A stretch of DNA of 23,066 nt from an uncultured Veillonellaceae bacterium. GTDB lineage: Bacteria > Bacillota > Negativicutes > Veillonellales > Negativicoccaceae. Below the pieces are notes generated by a model. That model did no database searches. It saw only the letters and a program-made list of their open reading frames with translations, and had not been told where the DNA came from. Below, one piece after another: positions 1-6,261 of this stretch (its first letter is position 1; each line of letters opens with the position of its first letter). The position numbers were made by a program, and so were the translations under genes. The DNA is taken from positions 1 to 23,066 of the forward strand of contig CAMYCX010000014.1 of the NCBI GenBank assembly GCA_947254705.1, written 5' to 3'.

Positions 1-54
1 ACCTACGACCGATCGGTTAACAGCCGATTGCTCTACCGACTGAGCTATCAGGGA
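1..54 (-). tRNA. tRNA-Asn (GTT), 3' part cut off by the window edge
   Basis: Read on the minus strand, the sequence begins TCCCTGA (7-nt acceptor strand), continues TA-GCTC through a D arm, then an anticodon loop CTGTTAACC with anticodon GTT (Asn). The variable region follows and the window ends before the T arm and 3' acceptor strand. It lies 12 nt downstream of tRNA-Gly and is probably co-transcribed with it. Confidence 0.93.
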
Positions 55-66
55 AAATAAATAAAA

Positions 67-141
67 TGGAGCGGGAAACGAGATTCGAACTCGCGACCCT
101 CGCCTTGGCAAGGCGATGCTCTACCACTGAGCTATTCCCGC
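67..141 (-). tRNA. tRNA-Gly (GCC) with encoded CCA
   Basis: On the minus strand the gene starts GCGGGAA and ends TTCCCGC-T-CCA, giving a perfect 7-bp acceptor stem, discriminator T and a chromosomally encoded CCA (67-69). The D arm is GCTCAGTGGTAGAGC. The anticodon stem-loop CGCCTTGCCAAGGCG reads GCC (Gly), and the T arm contains GTTCGAATC. All cloverleaf elements are present. Confidence 0.97.
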
Positions 142-155
142 AGACCGATGAACGA

Positions 156-185
156 ATTGTAACACATCGACAATTTGACTGTCAA
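156..185 (-). promoter_or_regulatory. Proximal promoter of the tRNA-Gly/tRNA-Asn unit
   Basis: Minus strand: perfect -35 TTGACA (180-185), 18-nt spacer, -10 TACAAT (156-161). Transcription would start about 8 nt before the tRNA-Gly 5' end. No protein gene competes for this site on this strand. Confidence 0.75.
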
Positions 186-207
186 GATGTCCGTCCGTTA
201 CTTAGAT

Positions 208-236
208 AGAATATCAAAAACGGGGGTGCTTGTCAA
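208..236 (-). promoter_or_regulatory. Distal tandem promoter of the tRNA unit
   Basis: Minus strand: perfect -35 TTGACA (231-236), 17-nt spacer, -10 TATTCT (208-213) preceded by TGA, an extended -10 element. It lies about 50 nt upstream of the proximal promoter. The -35 falls inside the short inverted repeat TGCTTGTCAAGCA (227-239). Confidence 0.55.
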
Positions 237-283
237 GCATACACGGATTATTTCCCACTGTGAAAATCGCCTGTCGTGACGGC

Positions 284-312
284 TTGACCGCCGTTCTTCA
301 TTGTCGTACACT
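284..312 (+). promoter_or_regulatory. Putative promoter of the DUF6056-like/M48 gene pair
   Basis: Plus strand: -35 TTGACC (284-289), 17-nt spacer, -10 TACACT (307-312). The following gene has Shine-Dalgarno AAGGAGG at 319-325 and ATG at 330, so the leader would be very short (about 12 nt). Confidence 0.5.
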
Positions 313-329
313 AAACGCAAGGAGGAATT

Positions 330-1970
330 ATGAAACAATCCGTGTATCGCGGTTGGGCGGCAGTCATTGCCGTCGGCTGCCTGATGTGGCTGCTCAATGC
401 ATGGACGCCGCTGCATCGTGATGATTATGACTATGCGTTAATATGGGGTACGGCCGTGCCGATTGCCGACTGGTCGGATATATGGCAATCGCTGTACCTT
501 CACTATTTCCAACACGGCGGACGAATGGTGGCATTTTTTATTTTGGATTCGTTTTTGTGGTGGGGCAAGTCCTACTTCAATCTCGCCAATGCCGTCGTGT
601 TCGTACTCGTCTTACTGGCATTGTACTGGCACGCCTGCGGCCGAATTACCCGTCGGGTCGAAGGAACGATATTCCTGACATTGGCCGGCATGGCATGGTT
701 GGCCTTACCGCATTTCGGTGAGGTGGTCGTGTGGATGTGCGGCTCGACCGTGTATCTGTGGACCGCACTGTGGATGGTCTACTTCCTGCTGCCCTATCGA
801 CTGCACCTCGTCCGTCCGTCAACCGAATCCGGTACGCAGCGGATCCTGCCGATGTTTCTCTTGGGTATATTGGCGGGCGGCGGTGTGGAAAACGCCTCTC
901 TGACGACAGGTCTGCTGGCGTTGACGGCGACATGGTATTCGTATCGACGCGGGATCATGCGACCATGGCAATGGGCGGGGATCCTCGGCGGGATGATCGG
1001 ATTCATCGGGCTGGTCGCCGCGCCGGGCAACTTCGTTCGGGTCAACAGCGTCACTCACACCTTGGCCCGGCGGCTCGGCAATCAGATCGCGGGCAATGCG
1101 GAAATGATACTGTATATTTTGCCTCTGATCTTACTCGCCGTTATCTGCTATCGTCTTCTTGCCGTTGCCCGGGTACCGCGCGATGTACCGTCGCGACGTA
1201 CCGGTTTCATCGGTCTCGGTATCACGCTCGGCATCGCCTTACTATTGGCTCATTCGTATTTCACAACGGGTTATCTCGGTATGGGACTGCGCGATTTGAT
1301 TTTCAACCATATTCTCGTGCCGCTCGGCAAAGCCGATCCGAAACTGTACTTTCGTGTCGGCAACCTCACCGGCGGCTTGGAGGAATACGGACTGTATTTC
1401 TCACTGCTCACTCTGGCGTATCACGGTATGTTGCGTTCACTTCATCTGACGAAGGCGGACACAGTGCGCGCCCGTCACGAAGTTCCGTTGCGACGGCTGT
1501 GGCGGGAGGAACCCGATGTGCGTTTTGCCGCACTGCTGATCGGGATGTCCTTTGTCAACAATCTCATCATGCTCGGCGCGCCGACCTTTCCCGCTCGGGC
1601 GACCTTCTTCTCCGTGTTGCTGTGGCTGACGGCCCTCACCGTGCTGTTGCGTCTGCCCGACGTGCGCACCCCGCTGGCCGCATACCGACTGCGGTGGCAA
1701 ACGGCGGCGGCATGCACCTTGCTCCCGTTTATCCTCGCCACGCTTTATTTCACCTATCGCATCAATGAATTGGACGCCGCACGGATTGCCTATATCGAAG
1801 CGCAAACGGCACAGGGCATCACCGCCGTGACCGTTGATCCGATTCCGTTCCCGCAGCAAATGCTGCGCCATATCTTCTATATCGACTGGGACAACGGCGT
1901 GTCCGCCGGCGGGTTGACCACCTACTACGGACTGACCGAATTGTCACTCAGCGGACCGTCTGTACGCTAG
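330..1970 (+). CDS. Polytopic membrane protein, DUF6056-like (possible GT-C type glycosyltransferase)
   Basis: This 546-residue integral membrane protein starts at an ATG 5 nt after a perfect AAGGAGG. The N-terminus is one membrane segment (about residues 8-25), followed by a short loop with the acidic motif HRDDYDY (29-35). About ten further hydrophobic segments run to roughly residue 490, and the last 50 residues are a polar extracytoplasmic tail. Acidic residues in the first external loop after TM1 are the hallmark of GT-C fold enzymes that use lipid-linked sugars. The overall pattern matches the uncharacterised DUF6056 family of cell-surface polysaccharide regions. The family call is by pattern recognition; enzyme activity is inference. 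There are no neighbouring polysaccharide genes. It is followed after 20 nt by the M48 protease and is probably co-transcribed with it. Confidence 0.7.
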   Translation: MKQSVYRGWAAVIAVGCLMWLLNAWTPLHRDDYDYALIWGTAVPIADWSDIWQSLYLHYFQHGGRMVAFFILDSFLWWGKSYFNLANAVVFVLVLLALYWHACGRITRRVEGTIFLTLAGMAWLALPHFGEVVVWMCGSTVYLWTALWMVYFLLPYRLHLVRPSTESGTQRILPMFLLGILAGGGVENASLTTGLLALTATWYSYRRGIMRPWQWAGILGGMIGFIGLVAAPGNFVRVNSVTHTLARRLGNQIAGNAEMILYILPLILLAVICYRLLAVARVPRDVPSRRTGFIGLGITLGIALLLAHSYFTTGYLGMGLRDLIFNHILVPLGKADPKLYFRVGNLTGGLEEYGLYFSLLTLAYHGMLRSLHLTKADTVRARHEVPLRRLWREEPDVRFAALLIGMSFVNNLIMLGAPTFPARATFFSVLLWLTALTVLLRLPDVRTPLAAYRLRWQTAAACTLLPFILATLYFTYRINELDAARIAYIEAQTAQGITAVTVDPIPFPQQMLRHIFYIDWDNGVSAGGLTTYYGLTELSLSGPSVR

Positions 1971-1990
1971 TACAGCAGAAAGGAGTCATC

Positions 1991-3196
1991 ATGAAATCAC
2001 TCTCGCGTCGAATATCGATCGCCCTCTTGGCGGGCGGACTCATGATCACACCGGCTGTTGCGGAAGTACACGCCGTCAGCTGGGGCAACATTTTGCGCGG
2101 CGCCATCAACATCGGCAGCACGCATGCCGCCGTTGACGCCATGGATCGGGATCAGGAAGGCATGCTGCGTGAAACGCAGGCCCGTACGGGTGTCTATGCC
2201 GATAGCGCGTATCAGGAGCGCGCCAAACGCATTATCCGTGACTTGCAAGACACGGGTATTCCCGAACGCAGCTATGTCATCTATGTCAATCCGTCGGAAG
2301 ACATCAATGCGTTTTGCACGTTGGCGGGTGTCCTTTCCGTCAACAAAGGCTTGATGGACATCATGGACGATGACTGCCTTGCCTTTGTCCTGGCTCACGA
2401 AATCAGCCACGGCGAACATCGCGATTCGGTCAACGGCATCACCAAACAGGTGACCCTCGCCAATGCGGCCGGCATCGCTCTCGGTAATGCCGGTGCGGCG
2501 GAAGCCATCGTGGCCAATATCGCACTGCAATACGTCAACAACGAAGTTTTTACCATGAATCAGGAAAAAAATGCCGACAAACTCGGCTTTACCATTCTGG
2601 AACGCAGCAAGTACAATGTCGGCGGCGCGGCGGCGGCGATGCAGTCTCTGCTCGAATATCACGGCGACAGCGGTGCCACGGGAATCGTACGCATTATTGC
2701 GCCGAATACGCATCCGCGTTCGTCCGATCGTGTCGACATCGCACTCAAACGCTTGCACGAATTTTCCCGCAAGCATGTAACCGTACGTGAATCGACCGTC
2801 ATCGTGAACGGTCATGACGTACTTACCGCCGCCGCGTCAGGACGATACTCCGCCCCGATGCGAGCCCAACTCGCCGGCGGTAAACTCGCTCGTCTGTTCC
2901 ATGACGATGCTGTGGCCGCATCGACCGCTCGCGGCCGTACCGTCATGATGAGCGGTGTGGCGCTCTATACCGCCTCCACCGCAGCGGAAGCGCAAGCCAT
3001 CGCCACCCGTCTGACGGCCGCCGTCACGCCGACCGCCCCATCGAAATCCGAATCGAAATCCGAATCGGCCGCCCCTATCGTCCGACCGACCGCCGAAAAA
3101 AAGAATACTGCCGCCCCTCAATCCCCGTCGAAAACGTCCGACAACGCGGCCGGATCCGATATTCTCTCACGCGTGCAAGCGATTTTGCACAAGTAA
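1991..3196 (+). CDS. Exported M48 family zinc metalloprotease
   Basis: 401 residues. A signal peptide (basic start, hydrophobic core 9-20, likely cleavage after AVA at residue 24) sends it to the periplasm. The zinc site is HEISH (136-140), with the third ligand E192 in the helix QEKNADKLGF (D196 is the usual supporting acid) and the downstream NTHPRSSDR segment (239-247) typical of M48 enzymes such as BepA/LoiP. After about residue 335 the chain becomes low-complexity, with Ala/Ser/Pro/Lys repeats (SKSESKSES) before a short C-terminal helix. Family members degrade or chaperone misassembled outer-membrane proteins, which fits a diderm with several TonB receptors nearby; that role is inferred. 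The start has AAAGGAG spaced 6-7 nt from the ATG. It forms a pair with the DUF6056-like gene and ends at a strong terminator. Confidence 0.9.
   Translation: MKSLSRRISIALLAGGLMITPAVAEVHAVSWGNILRGAINIGSTHAAVDAMDRDQEGMLRETQARTGVYADSAYQERAKRIIRDLQDTGIPERSYVIYVNPSEDINAFCTLAGVLSVNKGLMDIMDDDCLAFVLAHEISHGEHRDSVNGITKQVTLANAAGIALGNAGAAEAIVANIALQYVNNEVFTMNQEKNADKLGFTILERSKYNVGGAAAAMQSLLEYHGDSGATGIVRIIAPNTHPRSSDRVDIALKRLHEFSRKHVTVRESTVIVNGHDVLTAAASGRYSAPMRAQLAGGKLARLFHDDAVAASTARGRTVMMSGVALYTASTAAEAQAIATRLTAAVTPTAPSKSESKSESAAPIVRPTAEKKNTAAPQSPSKTSDNAAGSDILSRVQAILHK
3041..3064 (+). repeat. 12-bp in-frame tandem repeat in the M48 C-terminal tail
   Basis: Two perfect copies of TCGAAATCCGAA (3041-3052 and 3053-3064) followed by a partial third TCG. 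They encode the SKSESKSES stretch of the low-complexity tail. This is likely slippage-prone linker sequence. Confidence 0.8.
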
Positions 3197-3210
3197 CCGA
3201 CAGATCGCAC

Positions 3211-3242
3211 AAAAAAGAACGTCCGTCACGGACGTTCTTTTT
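3211..3242. terminator. Bidirectional rho-independent terminator between convergent genes
   Basis: Perfect 9-bp stem GAACGTCCG / CGGACGTTC with loop TCA (3217-3237), preceded by six A and followed by five T. It can therefore act on both strands, ending the M48 transcript (+) and the six-gene operon (-), whose last stop codon is at 3255. Confidence 0.93.
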
Positions 3243-3254
3243 ATATCTCTATTC

Positions 3255-4112
3255 TCAGTGCATCGCCGTCAATCCCAAGCGCTCCAGCAAACGAGCGAAA
3301 CTCCGTACACCGTACAGTCCGTCTGCGGGATCAATCCGCATCGCCGTTGTTTCCGCCAGTGCTTCATCGATAAACGTCGCCGCCAGCGCCACCGCGTCAT
3401 CGACCGCCATGCCCGCCGTCACCGCCGTCAACCAGACCGCATTAAAATAATCGCCGCTGCCGCTGAACGCCGCCGCCCGACGCAAAAAGGGCACGCTTCC
3501 TTGCCGTCCTGCCGCCGTACGGTAAAGAATCTCTCCCGTATCGCAAGCGGCCGTCGGACAATCCGTTATGATGACCGTCTTCGGTCCCAACGCCGCCAAG
3601 CGCTCGGGCCATGCCCGCAACGCGTCTCCCGTCGTCTGCGGATCTTCATCGAGCAATAAGGCCGCTTCCGTCACGTTCGGCGTCACTGCATCCGCCGCCG
3701 CGACCAACTCGCGCATCGCCGCAATCAGCGCCCGCGGCAATCCCGGATACAGATCGCCGCCGTCTCCCATGACGGGATCGACGATAATCTTGGCCCCGTT
3801 CTGCCGGAGTCCCTCCAAAAACGAACGAATCAACGGAAACTGTCGCAAGTCGACGAGACTGTCGATAAACCCCGTCATCACGACATCAAAGGCAAACAAC
3901 TCCGGTCGCCCCCGCCACAACGAAAAAATCCGTGCCATCTCCTCCGTCAACGGACGATACTCGTACTCACCGTACTGAAACCCGTGACTCATCATCGCCG
4001 TCAACACCACCGACACCTGATGCCCGCTCATCATGAGCAGCGGTTGCAGCACGTTCGTCGTGCCGACGCCGTGGCCGATATAATCATTAATCAGTAAAAT
4101 CCGTTTACGCAT
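3255..4112 (-). CDS. Pyridoxal/pyridoxamine kinase (PfkB/ribokinase superfamily)
   Basis: 285-286 residues. It phosphorylates B6 vitamers to feed pyridoxal 5'-phosphate salvage in the cytoplasm. Visible family motifs (numbered from the upstream ATG): IVDPVMGDGG (111-120) for phosphate and Mg binding, TPNVTEA (145-151), and the anion-hole/catalytic GSGDYFNAV (209-217) with D212 as probable base. This is the pattern of PdxK/PdxY. The N-terminal NDYIGHGVG differs from the usual NDISCxGK-type segment, so the exact vitamer is uncertain. Two adjacent ATGs exist (4115 and 4112). The GAGG site stands 3 nt from the first and 6 nt from the second, so 4112 is preferred. The start overlaps the yfbR-like gene by 8-11 nt; it is the last gene of the operon. 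Confidence 0.85.
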   Translation of the reverse strand: MRKRILLINDYIGHGVGTTNVLQPLLMMSGHQVSVVLTAMMSHGFQYGEYEYRPLTEEMARIFSLWRGRPELFAFDVVMTGFIDSLVDLRQFPLIRSFLEGLRQNGAKIIVDPVMGDGGDLYPGLPRALIAAMRELVAAADAVTPNVTEAALLLDEDPQTTGDALRAWPERLAALGPKTVIITDCPTAACDTGEILYRTAAGRQGSVPFLRRAAAFSGSGDYFNAVWLTAVTAGMAVDDAVALAATFIDEALAETTAMRIDPADGLYGVRSFARLLERLGLTAMH

Positions 4113-4713
4113 CATCGTCCTCGGTCAGCGTCCGGTTCAATTCGTCCAACGACAACTCAAAGCTGGGCGCAAACACGGCAAGAAAATCTTGCACCTCCGG
4201 CACGGGTGATGCTTCCAACGTCGCATGAATCGTCGCATACGCCTCATCGAACTCGGGATTGCCGGCGGCTCGCTCTTCGGCGCACTTCAAAAATGCGGAC
4301 AAAGTATCCGCCGCCTTGACCAGCGGCCACAACTCATCCTCTTCCGGCGTCAGCACGTACGGTGCAAAATCCGGTGCCAAATCCGCCGGTAATGTCGCAT
4401 ACAACTTCTTGACCGCCGCCACCTCGATCGTCTTGTAAATCGCCCGAATATCGTGATTAAAATACTTCACCGGCGTGGGCATGTCCCCCGTAAAAATTTC
4501 GCTGACCTCATGATACATCGCCAACACCGCCGCCCGTTCGGGCGATACGTTGCCGCCGTGTCGCCGATTGCGCAAAATCGCCAATGCCTGTGCAATCATC
4601 GCCACCTGCAAGGTATGCTCCTGCACATTCTCCGGTACATGACTGCGCATCAATCCCCAGCGCCGAATGAATTTCATGCGATTCAAATACGCAAAAAAAT
4701 GACTCCGTTTCAT
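4105..4713 (-). CDS. yfbR: YfbR-like 5'-deoxynucleotidase, HD superfamily
   Basis: 202 residues. YfbR enzymes are cytoplasmic metal-dependent phosphatases that hydrolyse deoxynucleoside 5'-monophosphates. Metal and catalytic positions are readable: H33 in QEHTLQ, H68-E69 in the segment MYHEVSEIFTGD (66-77), D77, and D136 in KAADTLSAF. The strongly diagnostic TGDMPTPVKY follows the second motif. E69 replaces the Asp of the classic HD pair in E. coli YfbR (HDASE); I believe HE variants occur in Firmicute relatives. There is no strong Shine-Dalgarno. The start codon overlaps the stop of the sixA-like gene in an ATGA arrangement, so it is probably translated by coupling. Confidence 0.88.
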   Translation of the reverse strand: MKRSHFFAYLNRMKFIRRWGLMRSHVPENVQEHTLQVAMIAQALAILRNRRHGGNVSPERAAVLAMYHEVSEIFTGDMPTPVKYFNHDIRAIYKTIEVAAVKKLYATLPADLAPDFAPYVLTPEEDELWPLVKAADTLSAFLKCAEERAAGNPEFDEAYATIHATLEASPVPEVQDFLAVFAPSFELSLDELNRTLTEDDDA

Positions 4714-5207
4714 CCCTTGACCAACTCCTCATCGTCCGGCCGTACATAGCGGACCAACCGTAACTGTCCCGACTCGTCGCAATCGAGCACCGTAATCGCA
4801 CTTTGTCGATACTTTACTGTCCAATCCGCCTCTTCGCGCAACCATTTTTGCAAATACGGATGATGACTGACCAGTAATATATCCGTCAATCCGCGCGCCG
4901 CCGCCGCACGAACATGCTCGCGTAACGGTGCCCAATCGGCACGGAGCAACGCATATAACGCCTGCATCTCCCGCACCGTCACGCCGGCCGCCGCACACGC
5001 TTCCTGTACGAGTTCCGCCGTGCGTCGGGTCCGTACGGGCGGACTGTAATAAATCCCCGCCGTACCGCTACCGACCATACGCGCCCACCAAGCGCCCATA
5101 CGCCGGGTTTCAGCAATCCCCGTCGCCGCCAAATCGCGATGAAAATTATCCACCGGCGGGATCGCGTCTTGGGCATACCCGTGACGCATCAAGTATAACC
5201 GTGTCAT
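4710..5207 (-). CDS. SixA-like histidine phosphatase (RHG family)
   Basis: 165 residues. The N-terminal RHG motif (R8-H9-G10, in YLMRHGYAQD) supplies the nucleophilic His. The second Arg lies in SPPVRTRRTAE (R59) and the distal His in LLVSHHPYL (H115/H116). The length and short insertions match SixA, which in E. coli dephosphorylates phosphohistidine on the nitrogen PTS protein NPr; the substrate here is unknown. The chain continues to a C-terminal segment ending DDEELVKG. It overlaps the arsR-like gene upstream and the yfbR-like gene downstream by 4 nt each (ATGA), so it sits in the middle of a translationally coupled block. Confidence 0.85.
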   Translation of the reverse strand: MTRLYLMRHGYAQDAIPPVDNFHRDLAATGIAETRRMGAWWARMVGSGTAGIYYSPPVRTRRTAELVQEACAAAGVTVREMQALYALLRADWAPLREHVRAAAARGLTDILLVSHHPYLQKWLREEADWTVKYRQSAITVLDCDESGQLRLVRYVRPDDEELVKG

Positions 5208-5587
5208 CGCCGATGATGAGCGGCATGCTGAATCCCCTGCTCCAGCAGACGGACTACGTGATCGTCATCCAAATAGTACCAGGCGACTTTTCCGTCCTTA
5301 CGGAAATCGACTACGCGTGCTTGCCGCAACACGCGCAACTGGTGACTCACTGCGGACTGTTCCATATCGATATCCGCGGCGATTTCTCCCACACAGCGCT
5401 CCCCTTCCCTCAACAGCACTTGTAAAATCCGTAACCGCGTCGGATCTCCCAGCACTTTGAAAATCGACGCCGCTCCGTACAACAATCGTTCATCGTTCTC
5501 CGCCGGCCAAGCGACCGAACTGTCGTCAGCTTCTTCCGCGGGCACTTCACAAAATAATCCGTGATGATGTGTCTGCATGGCCCTCAT
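5204..5587 (-). CDS. ArsR/SmtB family metal-sensing repressor (CzrA-like zinc site)
   Basis: 127 residues. A winged-helix domain spans about 35-105, with SIFKVLGDPTRLRIL (41-55) and the recognition helix around QSAVSHQLRVLR (77-88). The last helix carries D108-x-H110 followed after ten residues by H121-A-A-H124, the alpha-5 zinc/cobalt site of SmtB/CzrA-type sensors. Metal binding would release it from its operator. The N-terminal tail adds HHH (7-9) and C13, and the C-terminus ends HHRR. AGGGAGG lies just ahead of the first ATG; a second ATG at 5578 would remove three residues. It is embedded in the operon (4-nt overlaps on both sides) rather than standing beside an obvious efflux pump, so its target is unknown. 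Autoregulation of this operon is an inference. Confidence 0.92.
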   Translation of the reverse strand: MRAMQTHHHGLFCEVPAEEADDSSVAWPAENDERLLYGAASIFKVLGDPTRLRILQVLLREGERCVGEIAADIDMEQSAVSHQLRVLRQARVVDFRKDGKVAWYYLDDDHVVRLLEQGIQHAAHHRR

Positions 5588-6261
5588 ATACCTCCCTTCC
5601 GTTCCGATTCTTTCGGTGCCACCTCTACCAGTGCCGACGACGGCCCGCCGGTCGGGTACACCTGTGCGATACTGCGTCCGTCCACCAGAATATCCGTGAT
5701 CACCATATCGCCGTCCAACACCCGTACCGTCGCCACCAGTTCATGCCGCGGTACCGTCTTGGTCATCGGCTTTCCCATCGCCTTTTCTTCCTGTGTCAAC
5801 GAGTCGCTGATATCCACCTCGTCTTCCGCCGTATATTCCTCCAACGGAATCTGCTGCAATATCTGCTTGCCGACATAGTACCGATTGACCGGTAAATCCA
5901 ACCACACTACGCCGTCCTTCTCGCCGTTCCATGCCTGCGTGACAATGTAATCGCCCTGCGCCGGCACCGCAAGATCCGCCCCTTTGATCATCAACCTTCC
6001 TTCCGGATCGGGCGCAATCGATACATACACCCGCTCGCCGCGTTCCGGCGGATTTGCGTTCATCCACCGCGCCTCCCAGTCCGGTACCGAAATACGGATA
6101 TAATCCGTATCCACGGTAAATGCGGACTGCAACGGTAATTTATACAACGTCCCCTTTGTCGCGACTTCTTCATAACTTCCTTGGTAACCGCCGATCACGA
6201 TGAGTTGCACGACCGCCACCACGGCCAACAGGAGCCAACGTTGCCAATTATTTTTCTTCAT
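5584..6261 (-). CDS. Membrane-anchored GDYXXLXY-domain-like protein
   Basis: 225 residues from the preferred ATG (6261). This start has AAGGAGGGG about 7 nt upstream, whereas the in-frame ATG at 6285 has no good ribosome site. One N-terminal membrane segment (about residues 5-22) is followed by an extracytoplasmic domain containing TDYIRISVPDWEARWMN, which aligns with the signature that names the GDYXXLXY family; the Gly is replaced by Thr here. Genes of this family are usually found next to DUF2157/DUF4401 membrane genes, and the upstream gene here is DUF2157-like, which supports the call. Function is unknown for the family. It overlaps DUF2157 by 14 nt and the arsR-like gene by 4 nt. Confidence 0.75.
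   Translation of the reverse strand: MKKNNWQRWLLLAVVAVVQLIVIGGYQGSYEEVATKGTLYKLPLQSAFTVDTDYIRISVPDWEARWMNANPPERGERVYVSIAPDPEGRLMIKGADLAVPAQGDYIVTQAWNGEKDGVVWLDLPVNRYYVGKQILQQIPLEEYTAEDEVDISDSLTQEEKAMGKPMTKTVPRHELVATVRVLDGDMVITDILVDGRSIAQVYPTGGPSSALVEVAPKESERKGGI

Noticed and set aside
731..1768. 345-codon open frame inside the DUF6056-like gene
   Set aside because: Arg/His-rich out-of-frame translation without a ribosome site; the +330 frame has coherent membrane segments throughout.
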